Origin: Plectonema cf. radiosum LEGE 06105
GTDB taxonomy: Bacteria > Cyanobacteriota > Cyanobacteriia > Cyanobacteriales > Nostocaceae
Length of the DNA: 64,000 nt
Assembly: GCF_015207665.1 (NCBI RefSeq)
Contig: NZ_JADEWL010000004.1
Span: 62,001 to 126,000, forward strand
Direction: 5' to 3'
The position numbers were made by a program, and so were the translations under genes. Numbering within the stretch: position 1 is the first letter of the stretch; each line of letters opens with the position of its first letter. The notes under the pieces are model-generated. The model had not been told where the DNA came from. It searched no databases and saw nothing but the letters and a program-made list of their open reading frames with translations. Of this stretch, positions 1 through 7,322 are shown in pieces.

Positions 1-1
1 A

Positions 2-2533
2 CCAGCAAGCATCTATATTATCGCGACTGCGGGTTTATCGATTACAGCATTTTTCGTAGATTTATTGTGGGGTTATAACAACCGTCGTCAAACAGGTTTA
101 CAGTGGATGCAAATGTTCGCAAACAGTTTAATGCTGTTGTTTGGTGTTTATGCAGGAGTTTTGTTGCTATTTTATGCATTACCTTTAACGGCAGTTATTT
201 TACAAGAATTTATCAAGTTCCACTGGTTAAGTGCAATACGGGATTCTTTTACTCGTGACTTTTTTACTTACGGATTATGGTACGTACCTTTCCTTTTGTT
301 GTTGTTTACTTTCAGCGCGTTTTTACTTGTGATTATGCCTTCGGTAATGTCGGCAATGTACATTTATTCCGGGCAGAAAACTATCAAAGAATTTGCTGCA
401 CGGTATGGTAATAAACGCACTTTCACAGGTAGTAGTGCAGTTTTAGCTGCTGCGATAGTTTTATTTATCTCCTTACAACAACAGCCGCAAGTCAAGGCAT
501 TTAGCTTATTAAATAATCCTGCCAATACAGATAGTAATCGTCAAACTTTATTATCAAAATCAAATCAAATTCAAGAAGGTTTAGTAAACGCTTATTTATC
601 TTCCTATCGCTATCTCAGTACTAGAAAAGATAGTAATAGTCTCAGCGCTATGTACCGTCAAACTTTAGGTTTAAATAAATCTGCTGCGGATGCTGTACAG
701 GAAGTTCATAACTTTTTGATTTCACCTTTCTTATATAATGGTTCCGAACAAGATATTAAAAAAGCCGAAAAACTTTACGAAGAATTCTTTGATAAACCCA
801 TCCAAAAAGCAGAAGCACCAGCGATTACTCATGCAGTACAATCTACTTTTAATCAACAAGAAGTTAAAGCTGGTTTACTGAATATCAACGAGAAAAAAGT
901 TTGGTTAGAATCGCAGCAAATTACCGTCAAAGAAAATGGCGATCGCGCTGAAGTAGAACTCTACGAAGTTTATAAAAACCAAACACCAGAAGTTCAAGAA
1001 ATATTCTACTATTTTTCATTACCGGAAAGCGCAGTAATTACAGGTTTATGGTTAGGAGACACCAGCGATTTAAATAAACGCTTTGAATTTGTAGTTTCTC
1101 CTAGAGGTGCAGCACAAAAGGTTTATAATTCTCAAGTAAGAAGAGAACGTCCTGTTGATCCAGCATTATTAGAACAAGTTGGACCAAGAAATTATCGTTT
1201 AAGAGCATTTCCTATTCCTCGTAATAATGTAGAACAAATCCCAAATCAACCACCTGTTCCTACAGAGATGAATTTATGGTTGACTTATCAAGTTATGGTG
1301 CAAGATAAAGGTGTGGCTTTACCAATTTTAGGAGAAAAGCGTAATATCTTTTGGACGGATAAAACTAAACGTATCCGCAATGGTAAACAGGTAAAAATTG
1401 ACAAAGATATTTGGTTAGAAGATTTTATTACTCTTTTCCCGGTAGAAGATTACCGAAATAAAAACCGCAGAGACACAGAGAACACAGAGGAAAGAGATAA
1501 AAAGAGATTGGTAATGTTAGATTCAAATAGGAGTAATAGCAAAAAATTCAAACCAAAATCCCACGCAATTAATTTACCCGAAGGTTACAAAATCTCAGCT
1601 AAACCGTTATCTAATAAAGATTACTCTTTACCTAAAAATAAACGTTTTGCTTTAGTTATTGATTCATCTCGCAGCATGGGTTCTCATGTCAAGGAATTGT
1701 CGCAAAACTTAACATGGCTGCAAAAACACTTGAAAAATAACGATGTAGATTTATATATTACCGCTTCGGGAAAAGCAACACCGCAACGTTTAGATGACAT
1801 CCGTAAATTTAAAGCCGATAAATTTACCTTTTACGGAAGCCTACAAACTACACAAATGTTAAAGCAATTCAACCAACTACAGGGAGAAACATCTTACGAT
1901 GCAATATTGCTGTTAACAGATGCAGGAAATTATGAATTAGCGAAAAATAACAAAGATATTCCCAATATTCTTGCACCATTATGGATAGTTCACAATGGCG
2001 AACTACCACCAGCTTACACTGATGGAATAATTAAAGCAATCCAAGATAGCGGTGGTGGAGTTTCTACCTCAGTTTCCGAAGTATTGCAAAGAATCGCCAC
2101 AAAAACAACTTTGGGAGAATCAGTAATTGATGTAGTTGATGGTTACGCTTGGTATTTAGAACAATCCGATAATAATTCTACCCAGCAAAGTGATTTTCAA
2201 CAATTAGCAGCTAGACAATTAATTCGGGGATTGAGTAAACAAGTTAAACTAGATAACCTAGAAAGTTTAGATGCAATTCACGGCATAGCTAAGAAGTATA
2301 AACTAGTTTCGCCTTATTCTTCCATGTTAGTGTTAGTAAATGATGAACAAAGACGTTTACTCAAAGAAGCAGAAGCAGCGAAAGATAGATTTGATAGAAA
2401 CTTAGAAAGTGGTAAAGAAGATTTGACCAAACCGAATAATCCTTTGAAAACTAGTATCCCAGAATCTTCCAATGCATGGGTATTAGTAGGAAGTAGTTTA
2501 TTATTGCTTTGGTTTGTGAAACGGAAACATTAA
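2..2533 (+). CDS. VIT/VWA domain integral membrane protein with PEP-CTERM-like tail (5' end outside window)
   Basis: The frame is open back to base 2 and the first in-window residues (PASIYIIATAGLSITAFF) already form a membrane segment, so the gene begins upstream; the TTG at 65 is not a credible start. Counting from 65, hydrophobic segments lie near residues 20-48, 75-105 and 122-140. A VIT-like beta-rich domain follows (about 270-410), then a von Willebrand A domain with the metal-site motif DSSRSMG near 533. The end, WVLVGSSLLLLWFVKRKH, is one membrane helix followed by basic residues, as in PEP-CTERM sorting tails. It resembles the cyanobacterial integral membrane PEP-CTERM family TIGR02921 (from memory). 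Its role is unknown; VIT/VWA proteins usually mediate metal-dependent adhesion or assembly at the envelope. A dispersed repeat at 1459-1510 is translated in frame. Confidence 0.75.
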   Translation, partial: PASIYIIATAGLSITAFFVDLLWGYNNRRQTGLQWMQMFANSLMLLFGVYAGVLLLFYALPLTAVILQEFIKFHWLSAIRDSFTRDFFTYGLWYVPFLLLLFTFSAFLLVIMPSVMSAMYIYSGQKTIKEFAARYGNKRTFTGSSAVLAAAIVLFISLQQQPQVKAFSLLNNPANTDSNRQTLLSKSNQIQEGLVNAYLSSYRYLSTRKDSNSLSAMYRQTLGLNKSAADAVQEVHNFLISPFLYNGSEQDIKKAEKLYEEFFDKPIQKAEAPAITHAVQSTFNQQEVKAGLLNINEKKVWLESQQITVKENGDRAEVELYEVYKNQTPEVQEIFYYFSLPESAVITGLWLGDTSDLNKRFEFVVSPRGAAQKVYNSQVRRERPVDPALLEQVGPRNYRLRAFPIPRNNVEQIPNQPPVPTEMNLWLTYQVMVQDKGVALPILGEKRNIFWTDKTKRIRNGKQVKIDKDIWLEDFITLFPVEDYRNKNRRDTENTEERDKKRLVMLDSNRSNSKKFKPKSHAINLPEGYKISAKPLSNKDYSLPKNKRFALVIDSSRSMGSHVKELSQNLTWLQKHLKNNDVDLYITASGKATPQRLDDIRKFKADKFTFYGSLQTTQMLKQFNQLQGETSYDAILLLTDAGNYELAKNNKDIPNILAPLWIVHNGELPPAYTDGIIKAIQDSGGGVSTSVSEVLQRIATKTTLGESVIDVVDGYAWYLEQSDNNSTQQSDFQQLAARQLIRGLSKQVKLDNLESLDAIHGIAKKYKLVSPYSSMLVLVNDEQRRLLKEAEAAKDRFDRNLESGKEDLTKPNNPLKTSIPESSNAWVLVGSSLLLLWFVKRKH
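1459..1510 (+). repeat. Dispersed CCGCAGAGAC-type repeat, inserted in coding sequence
   Basis: The stretch starting AACCGCAGAGACACAGAGAA matches, with few changes, the reverse complement of the intergenic repeat at 50930-50986. Here it sits inside the VIT/VWA gene and is read as a very polar stretch containing NRRDTENTEERDKKR, in the linker before the VWA domain. Confidence 0.65.
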
Positions 2534-2562
2534 TTAGTCGAATAATTTAATTCAAATTTAAT

Positions 2563-2766
2563 TTAATCAGATACCACTACTAAAAGTCCTTCAATAAGTG
2601 CTTGTCGTAGCGCTATAGCTTCGGCAACTATTTGTTGAGCGCTTTTACCTTCGGAGTCCATCATGCGCTGTAAAGCCACACCAGTATGTTCATCATCTAT
2701 TGGTGGCACCTGACAATATCTTTTACCATTCTGATTGCGCCGCCATATCGAAGGTGTACATTTAAG
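2563..2766 (-). pseudogene. Unrecognised C-terminal protein fragment
   Basis: On the minus strand an open frame of 67 codons ends at the TAA at 2563-2565 and is cut off upstream by a stop, with no ATG. The translation includes SIWRRNQNGKRYCQVPP, then DEHTGVALQRMMDSEGKSAQ, then an alanine-rich helix ending VVVSD. This composition looks like real protein rather than chance, so it is probably the tail of a lost gene. I do not recognise the family. Confidence 0.35.
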
Positions 2767-2813
2767 TACTTAAAACGCTGTATGAAATAAAACTGGTGAT
2801 ATATTAGACCTCT

Positions 2814-3304
2814 GTGAATAAAAGTTTTCACTTGACAGATTTAATCGAAAATTTTCCTGAAACTTTTCTTGCTCCCTATCAGGATGCAATGGGTATTCAA
2901 GCACAAAACAAGCATTTTGATGTTTAATGGGGCGTAAAACCTACGAAGTCGGTTCAAAGGTAGGTCTCACAAATCCTTACCCATCTTTGAAACAGTATGT
3001 TTTTTCCCGCTGCATGAAAGAAAGTCCTGATGTAAATGTCGAACTTGTCTCGAATAAGGCGATCGCACTCGTGAAAAGTTTGAAGAATGCTACAGGTAAA
3101 GATATCTGGCTGTGTGGTGGTGCAAATTTAGCTACAACACTGTTTGCGGAAAATTTAATTGATGAGCTAATTCTCAAAGTAAATCCATTTTTAATGGGTT
3201 CGGGGATTCCACTGTTTGCAGAAGTAATCAAGCAAACATCCCTAGAACTTACTAAAAACAAAATCTATGGAAATGGTGTTTTGGTGCTTCATTACCGTTG
3301 CTAG
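2814..3304 (+). pseudogene. Dihydrofolate reductase family (RibD C-terminal domain) protein, frameshifted and N-truncated
   Basis: The 2927-3304 part encodes [14 protein letters not shown] through the family signature [14 protein letters not shown] and ends HYRC, typical of small DHFR/RibD-C proteins of about 170-180 residues. Upstream, another frame (2814-2927) encodes NFPETFLAPYQDAMGIQAQ followed by NKHFDV, which normally runs straight into the LMGRKTYE segment. One base is missing at about 2923-2926 (GATGTTTAATGGGG, where a further T would restore the frame), producing a TAA. The first 40 or so residues with the start of the Rossmann-like fold are absent. Two independent lesions make this a pseudogene; the ATG at 2927 could still give a 125-residue product lacking half the cofactor fold. 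Confidence 0.7.
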
Positions 3305-3619
3305 GGCGTAACTCTACGAAATTTATGTCGAAACAAAGTCGGGAGCAACGCTCGTTGTTAAAATTGAATAAAACTTACCCAGACGCGATCGCTTTTGTTG
3401 AGTCACTTCCATATACAGGGTAGCTTTTACAACTAGCTATGGTTAAAAATAAGTATTTATTTGCAAAAAATACGGCTTTTTATTTTTATATATAGCATCT
3501 AATAATACTTTTACCACGGTATTAAGGACGATTCGGATTGAAGTAATTGGGGCTTTAATAATCAGATGCAAAAGCAACGACAAACAAATAGCCAATAGAT
3601 AGAAACCCATTGACTGATG

Positions 3620-3712
3620 CTCATAAGAGGACACGCCGTAAGCGGGAAACTCAGAGTCTTTAGACTAGTACGGGAAGCCACACGAGCGAATTTATTCGCT
3701 GTGTTCTCTTAC
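3620..3712 (+). mobile_element. Possible right-end remnant of an IS200/IS605-type TnpB element
   Basis: The stretch contains AGTCTTTAGACT (a short palindrome), GGGAAGCCACACG, and AGCGAATTTATTCGCT, whose arms pair closely. A chain of small hairpins like this is characteristic of the 3' ends of cyanobacterial tnpB elements, where the guide RNA is encoded. No tnpB reading frame precedes it, so only the end would remain. The assignment is by resemblance only. Confidence 0.3.
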
Positions 3713-3819
3713 TTAAGTTTGTTGTGATTGCAGTGCAAACGGAAACTTAATCCTTTAGAAACCACTACGCGATCGCAAATACCTATAAGTTTTTTTTGCT
3801 TTTAAAATTCTATTTGGGG

Positions 3820-3850
3820 TTGACTTAGAGCGCACTCGAAGTTGTAGGGT
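3820..3850 (+). promoter_or_regulatory. MerR-type promoter (19-bp spacer), orphan copy
   Basis: TTGACT (3820-3825) and TAGGGT (3845-3850) are separated by 19 bp containing CTTAGAGCGCACTCGAAG, a near-palindrome. The same promoter, with one arm base different, lies directly in front of merR at 7286-7316, and about 30 bp of upstream sequence are also shared. Long spacers with a central dyad are the hallmark of MerR-activated promoters. An ATG directly follows but reads only six codons to a stop, so this is either a remnant of a duplicated merR locus or a second target of MerR upstream of the VOC gene. Confidence 0.55.
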
Positions 3851-4016
3851 ATGCTACACCCTATAAAGTGAGTTCGATGACAGTCATAGAAGTCGGGTTT
3901 TTAGGATAAATATCTGTAATCTCAGACAACCTTTATAAAAAACCCGACTTCGCACAGAACTGAGGATAATGTCTAACAAAACACCTATTGATAAAAATTG
4001 TAACTATTCTCAATTG

Positions 4017-4038
4017 TATAGTTCATGTGAACTATAAT
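4017..4038 (+). promoter_or_regulatory. Palindromic operator overlapping the -10 of the VOC gene
   Basis: TATAGTTCATGTGAACTATA has two perfect 9-bp arms around a 2-bp centre. It overlaps TATAAT (4033-4038), 32 bp before the VOC start codon, so a dimeric repressor bound here would occlude RNA polymerase. The regulator is not known; HxlR- and MarR-type repressors use sites of this form, but none is encoded next to it. Confidence 0.5.
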
Positions 4039-4070
4039 ACGTTTGTCCTGATTTGTCCGAGGCGAAAATT

Positions 4071-4514
4071 ATGACAGTTAAACCGATTCCCGAAGGCTAT
4101 CACACCGCAACACCCTACTTGATTGTAGAAGGAGCAGAAAGGCTAATCGAGTTTCTCTCTTCAGGGTTTGGATCTACGGAAATTAGTCGTGTCATGCACC
4201 CAGATGGCTCGATTATGCACGCTGAGGTGAAAATTGGCGACTCATTGATCATGATGAGTGAAGCAAGAGAGGATTTTCAGGCAATGCCGAGCATGATTCA
4301 CCTGTATGTTGAGAATGCCGACGCAACTTATGAGCTTGCAATCCAAGCAGGTGCAACTTCAGTGATGGAGCCAAAAGATGAATTCTATGGCGATCGCGCT
4401 GCGGGGGTGAAAGATCCAACTGGAGGTTTTTGGTGGATTGCAACTCATCAAGAAGATGTTTCACCCGAAGAACTTGAAAAGCGACGAGATGAGGTATGTT
4501 TTACTGGCAAATAA
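4071..4514 (+). CDS. VOC (glyoxalase/bleomycin-resistance fold) family protein
   Basis: This 147-residue protein has the PhnB/glyoxalase-like layout: PYLIVEGAERLIEFLSSGFG at the N-terminus, HPDGSIMHAEVKIGDSLIMM in the first module, and VKDPTGGFWWIATH at the end, close to the classic DPxGxxW pattern. VOC proteins bind a metal between paired beta-alpha-beta-beta-beta modules and act in detoxification or ring cleavage; the substrate cannot be told. The ATG at 4071 is preceded by GAGGCG at good spacing, so I prefer it to the upstream TTG at 4053. It follows a palindromic operator and lies 70 bp before the SnoaL-like gene, so the two may be co-transcribed. Confidence 0.75.
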   Translation: MTVKPIPEGYHTATPYLIVEGAERLIEFLSSGFGSTEISRVMHPDGSIMHAEVKIGDSLIMMSEAREDFQAMPSMIHLYVENADATYELAIQAGATSVMEPKDEFYGDRAAGVKDPTGGFWWIATHQEDVSPEELEKRRDEVCFTGK

Positions 4515-4584
4515 TAAGTATGGGTGAGTCGTTCGGAATTGATATCGATGGGTAAACATCTTGACTCAAACTTCGGAGGAAATT

Positions 4585-5031
4585 ATGGTAGCGATAAACA
4601 ACACAACGACTGATGAAGCTGAAATTCGCCAGATAATAGATAATTGGGTTGAGTCCGTTCGTGCTAAGGATATCGATGGGCTAATGTCGCACTACGTAGA
4701 CGACAGTGTGTTGTTCGACATCATGCCGCCATTAAAACATCAAGGTGCTTCAGCTTATAGACAACTTTGGGAACAGTGTTTTCCCTATTTTCAAGGTGAT
4801 ATTGGCTATGAAATTCGCGACTTGAATATCACAGTTGGTTCCGATGTAGCCTTCAGTCACAGTCTAAATAGGATGAGTGGAACGACAACAAACGGCGAGG
4901 AAATTGATAATTGGATGCGGGTGACGGTTTGCTATCAAAAGATTGATGGGAAGTGGATGGTTATACACGACCATGTGTCAGTACCGATTAATATGGAGAA
5001 TAGCAAAGCCTTATTTGACCTCAAACCGTAG
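4585..5031 (+). CDS. SnoaL-like / NTF2-fold protein
   Basis: The 148-residue product starts with a helix (EIRQIIDNWVESVRAKDIDG), then LMSHYVDDSVLFDIMPP and a C-terminal sheet including GKWMVIHDHVSVP, the order seen in the SnoaL/DUF4440 cone-shaped fold. Members are often small hydrolase, isomerase or ligand-binding proteins; none of that can be resolved here. The start at 4585 is chosen because GGAGG sits 6-7 bases upstream; a TTG at 4561 would add eight residues. It lies just behind the VOC gene on the same strand and is followed by a strong hairpin at 5051-5077. Confidence 0.7.
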   Translation: MVAINNTTTDEAEIRQIIDNWVESVRAKDIDGLMSHYVDDSVLFDIMPPLKHQGASAYRQLWEQCFPYFQGDIGYEIRDLNITVGSDVAFSHSLNRMSGTTTNGEEIDNWMRVTVCYQKIDGKWMVIHDHVSVPINMENSKALFDLKP

Positions 5032-5050
5032 ATTTTGACTATTCATTTGT

Positions 5051-5077
5051 GGAGCGTTAGCCATTGGCTAACGCTCC
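5051..5077. terminator. 12-bp perfect hairpin after the SnoaL-like gene
   Basis: GGAGCGTTAGCC, loop ATT, GGCTAACGCTCC. It lies 20 bp after the SnoaL-like stop codon. There is no T-run behind it, so it may be a processing/stability hairpin or a dispersed repeat rather than a true intrinsic terminator. Confidence 0.4.
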
Positions 5078-5295
5078 CCGTCATTCGCAACTGAGATTTT
5101 GGCAGAATCATTTCTAGATGATCCCAACTTCAAATATATCTTCGTTTTCTTATGCGATCGCCAATTAAGCATACTTGAACTCTCCTGGCTATTTACTGTG
5201 GATTGTGAGCAAGTAAGGTAAAATTATCAACGTCAGCGGTCTAAAAATACCCGGAAAGAACCCATAAAAACAGCTTTTTTGTTTAGATTTTTATA

Positions 5296-5324
5296 TTGAC
5301 TTATCAGTCAGTCAAAAATATAAT
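5296..5324 (+). promoter_or_regulatory. Promoter and operator of the tetR gene
   Basis: TTGACT (5296-5301) and TATAAT (5319-5324) with a 17-bp spacer form an almost ideal housekeeping promoter. TTGACTTATCAGTCAGTCAA (5296-5315) has TTGACT/AGTCAA arms and covers the -35 and spacer. This is the usual form of a TetR-family operator, implying that the TetR protein encoded 72 bp downstream represses itself. Confidence 0.65.
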
Positions 5325-5395
5325 TACAGTATAGCTGCCATAATTCTAGGTAAAATCAGCCTGAAACATAGCAGCAAAAAGAGTTACAAGTAAAA

Positions 5396-6004
5396 ATGCC
5401 CCGTACACCCAAAGAGAACGAACGCATTCGCAGTGCGACTAGAGAGCAAATTTTGACAACAGCGATCGCCTTATTTTGTCAGAAAGGCTATTATTCAACA
5501 TCAATCGAGGATGTGGCAAAAAATGCGGGAATCTCAAAGGGATTGGTTTATCACTATTTCAAATCAAAGGAGGAAATACTTGCGGCACTAGTAGATATTC
5601 GGATTAATGATATTGTTGAGGTGATGAATGCAGCAGCGGCGAAGGAAACCCCTACCGAGCAGATTCGCCATATTATCGAAGGAGCGCTCGATGATGTGCG
5701 TCGCAAACCTGAAATTTTTCGGTTTTATCTGAATTTATTTACCCAACCACGTCTCGATCCTGCCATTGCTAAATACAGCCAGAAATTAATGGACGAGCAA
5801 GCTAGACAATTTCAGGTGCAAACCGAGATGTTTCGGAAGTTGGGAGTAGGAAACTTGGTAACGCGATCGCGCAGCGACTCCTGCGGAGTATCGCTTTATT
5901 TTTCTGCAACACTGCAAGGAATTATGTTGATGTTTTCTACCTATCCAGAGACTTTTCCCCTCGATATGGTGAAAGCCCAGGTCATTGCAGAGTTTTGTCA
6001 GTAA
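5396..6004 (+). CDS. TetR/AcrR family transcriptional regulator
   Basis: The 202-residue protein has the TetR DNA-binding domain at residues 17-61, with the core ISKGLVYHYFKSKEEILAAL. The C-terminal ligand-binding region is less conserved. Residues about 156-166 (SRSDSCGVS) are encoded by a palindromic repeat, GCGATCGCGCAGCGACTCCT and onward, inserted without breaking the frame. An operator-like dyad lies over its own promoter, pointing to autorepression. The adjacent 6044-6736 gene begins about 40 bp downstream and is the most likely co-transcribed target. A 20-residue fragment of a paralogue (PRLHLAITKYSQKLMDEQ) survives at 9603-9665. Confidence 0.9.
   Translation: MPRTPKENERIRSATREQILTTAIALFCQKGYYSTSIEDVAKNAGISKGLVYHYFKSKEEILAALVDIRINDIVEVMNAAAAKETPTEQIRHIIEGALDDVRRKPEIFRFYLNLFTQPRLDPAIAKYSQKLMDEQARQFQVQTEMFRKLGVGNLVTRSRSDSCGVSLYFSATLQGIMLMFSTYPETFPLDMVKAQVIAEFCQ
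5863..5894 (+). repeat. HIP1-containing palindromic repeat inside tetR
   Basis: GCGATCGCGCAGCGACTCCT followed by GCGGAGTATCGC pairs end to end as an imperfect hairpin. It is a member of the small palindromes dispersed in cyanobacterial genomes and here adds about ten residues to the TetR ligand-binding domain. Confidence 0.6.
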
Positions 6005-6043
6005 CTAACTGTTATGTCTGATACGCTACGAAGGAGAAAAATT

Positions 6044-6736
6044 ATGACTTGGCAAGAAATAATTGCAGACACGAATGTGTGGGTACACGAGTATAGCGTT
6101 CCTGGTTACAGTCAAGTAAATGCTTTTGCTGTTGTGATGGATGAGTATAACCTGGCAATCGTCAGTCCTCCAACTCAAATGTCTGAAGCTGATTTTGCTG
6201 CAATTGACGAAAAAGGTCGTGTCACTGCACTGATTGCACCCCACTCTGGACATTATCTCGGTCAAGCAGAATGGCAAGCTCAGTATCCTAACGCTCAATC
6301 CTATGCTCCAACTGTTGCATTGAAACAACTGAATTCCTTGGGATTACAACCCTTTGCTCCTTTGTCAAAATTACCCTCTACACCAAACATTGAGTTTCGA
6401 GAGGTTCCGGGAACAAAAAAAGGAGGAACTCTAGTAATTGTCAGTCGCGATAGACGACCGATTATTTATCTCGATGAATTAGTGTGTAATTTTACCTCAC
6501 TACCAACTGCCTTTCTCGCTAGAGTTCTATTTCGTCTGCATGATAGCGCACCAGGACTAAAAATCAATCGCGTGTATTTGAAATATCTGTGTAGCGATGT
6601 GCAATTATTAGTGCAAACAGTAGTGGATGCTCTTAAAGATGACCCTGTGATTGTGCTTGCTCACGGAAAACCCCTGGTTAATTTAGTGGATTTAACCCGT
6701 GTGCGGGAATTAGTCGAATCACTAAAATCGGATTAG
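6044..6736 (+). CDS. Uncharacterised protein, possibly metallo-hydrolase-like (DUF4336-type)
   Basis: This 230-residue protein has no signal peptide or membrane segment. It shows an alternating strand-helix pattern: AFAVVMDEYNLAIVSPP, then VTALIAPHSGHYLGQAEWQ, then GTLVIVSRDRRPIIYLDELV. The order strand, loop with PHSGH and YPNAQSYAP is reminiscent of degenerate metallo-beta-lactamase-like proteins such as DUF4336, but the HxHxDH metal motif is absent, so the assignment is tentative. The ATG at 6044 follows AAGGAG with ideal spacing and is preferred to the ATG at 6014. It lies directly behind tetR and is probably its regulated partner. Confidence 0.6.
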   Translation: MTWQEIIADTNVWVHEYSVPGYSQVNAFAVVMDEYNLAIVSPPTQMSEADFAAIDEKGRVTALIAPHSGHYLGQAEWQAQYPNAQSYAPTVALKQLNSLGLQPFAPLSKLPSTPNIEFREVPGTKKGGTLVIVSRDRRPIIYLDELVCNFTSLPTAFLARVLFRLHDSAPGLKINRVYLKYLCSDVQLLVQTVVDALKDDPVIVLAHGKPLVNLVDLTRVRELVESLKSD

Positions 6737-6812
6737 AGGAGTTCAATCTGCATTTATCCAAAATATTTTTCATATTCATCATGAGTGTGGCAGATTTCAT
6801 AACTTATCGTAA

Positions 6813-6905
6813 TCCATCGGACGTTATAACGGTGTTTATGATTTGGAATTTGGGTTGGATTTAATTCTCGATGGTCTTGATCGGTTAAGGGAAAATATTC
6901 GATAA
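6813..6905 (+). pseudogene. C-terminal fragment of a TetR-family regulator
   Basis: One frame reads NGVYDLEFGLDLILDGLDRL and then RENIR before a TAA at 6903-6905. The FxFGLDLILDGLxRL block is a common C-terminal signature of one TetR subfamily. Upstream the frame is closed and no DNA-binding domain is visible, so this is a remnant only. Confidence 0.5.
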
Positions 6906-6924
6906 TAGGTAGAGATGGTGGTAA

Positions 6925-7128
6925 TCATAGCTTTTTAAAATATCTAGCGACAGGAAATAGCCCAAAACCAGCCTTTTGCTGACTCGCAGGCCAACCATCG
7001 GGATAAAAATGCTCGTATATCTCGGAGTCCAAAGCTTTCTGAATCGAGTCAAACACCGGAGACCAAGCTCGTAGGGAAAGCCGAACAATCGCGTCAAGTC
7101 GCTCGGAACTGTAGGGTTCAATCTGCAT
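6925..7128 (-). pseudogene. N-terminal fragment of a GNAT acetyltransferase
   Basis: The frame from the ATG at 7128 reads MQIEPYSSERLDAIVRLSLR, AWSPVFDSIQKALDSEIYEH and FYPDGWPASQQKA before turning into unrelated sequence (GFGLFPVARYFKKL) and stopping. The first two blocks match the N-terminal helix region of small GNAT N-acetyltransferases of 150-160 residues. The acetyl-CoA loop is missing, so the product could not be active. Confidence 0.6.
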
Positions 7129-7285
7129 TGCAAGAGATACTCCAAGGGATAAAGCTAGCAATTATTGTAATATACGTAATATAAAACCATCCAAAAATTT
7201 CGATAAATGTATTAGTTCTCGTTATGCTCTAACTATAAGTTAAGTGAAGAACCAGTTTTTTTTGCTTGAGAAATTCTATTTAGAG

Positions 7286-7316
7286 TTGACTTAGAGCGCA
7301 CTCTAAGTTGTAGGGT
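7286..7316 (+). promoter_or_regulatory. MerR-type promoter/operator of the merR gene
   Basis: TTGACT (7286-7291) and TAGGGT (7311-7316) are 19 bp apart and the spacer holds CTTAGAG-CGCA-CTCTAAG, a perfect 7-bp dyad. This geometry is diagnostic for MerR-family control, where the bound regulator untwists the spacer. The -10 ends six bases before the merR ATG, so the transcript would start at or next to the start codon and be leaderless or nearly so. Confidence 0.75.
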
Positions 7317-7322
7317 AGGTGT

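Larger units (their letters stand above)
3305..4016. other. Gene-poor stretch with repeat and regulatory remnants
   Basis: No convincing gene lies here. A 63-codon hydrophobic minus-strand frame (3443-3634) has no recognisable family and no clear ribosome site. The stretch holds a probable TnpB-element end (3620-3712), a MerR-type promoter copy (3820-3850), and the two arms of an AAGTCGGGTTTTT repeat (near 3888-3900 and 3937-3950) that recurs as a perfect hairpin at 55027-55072. Confidence 0.5.

Noticed and set aside
3443-3634. A 63-residue hydrophobic minus-strand frame.
   Set aside because: No family resemblance, no clear ribosome site, and it lies in a stretch full of repeat remnants.
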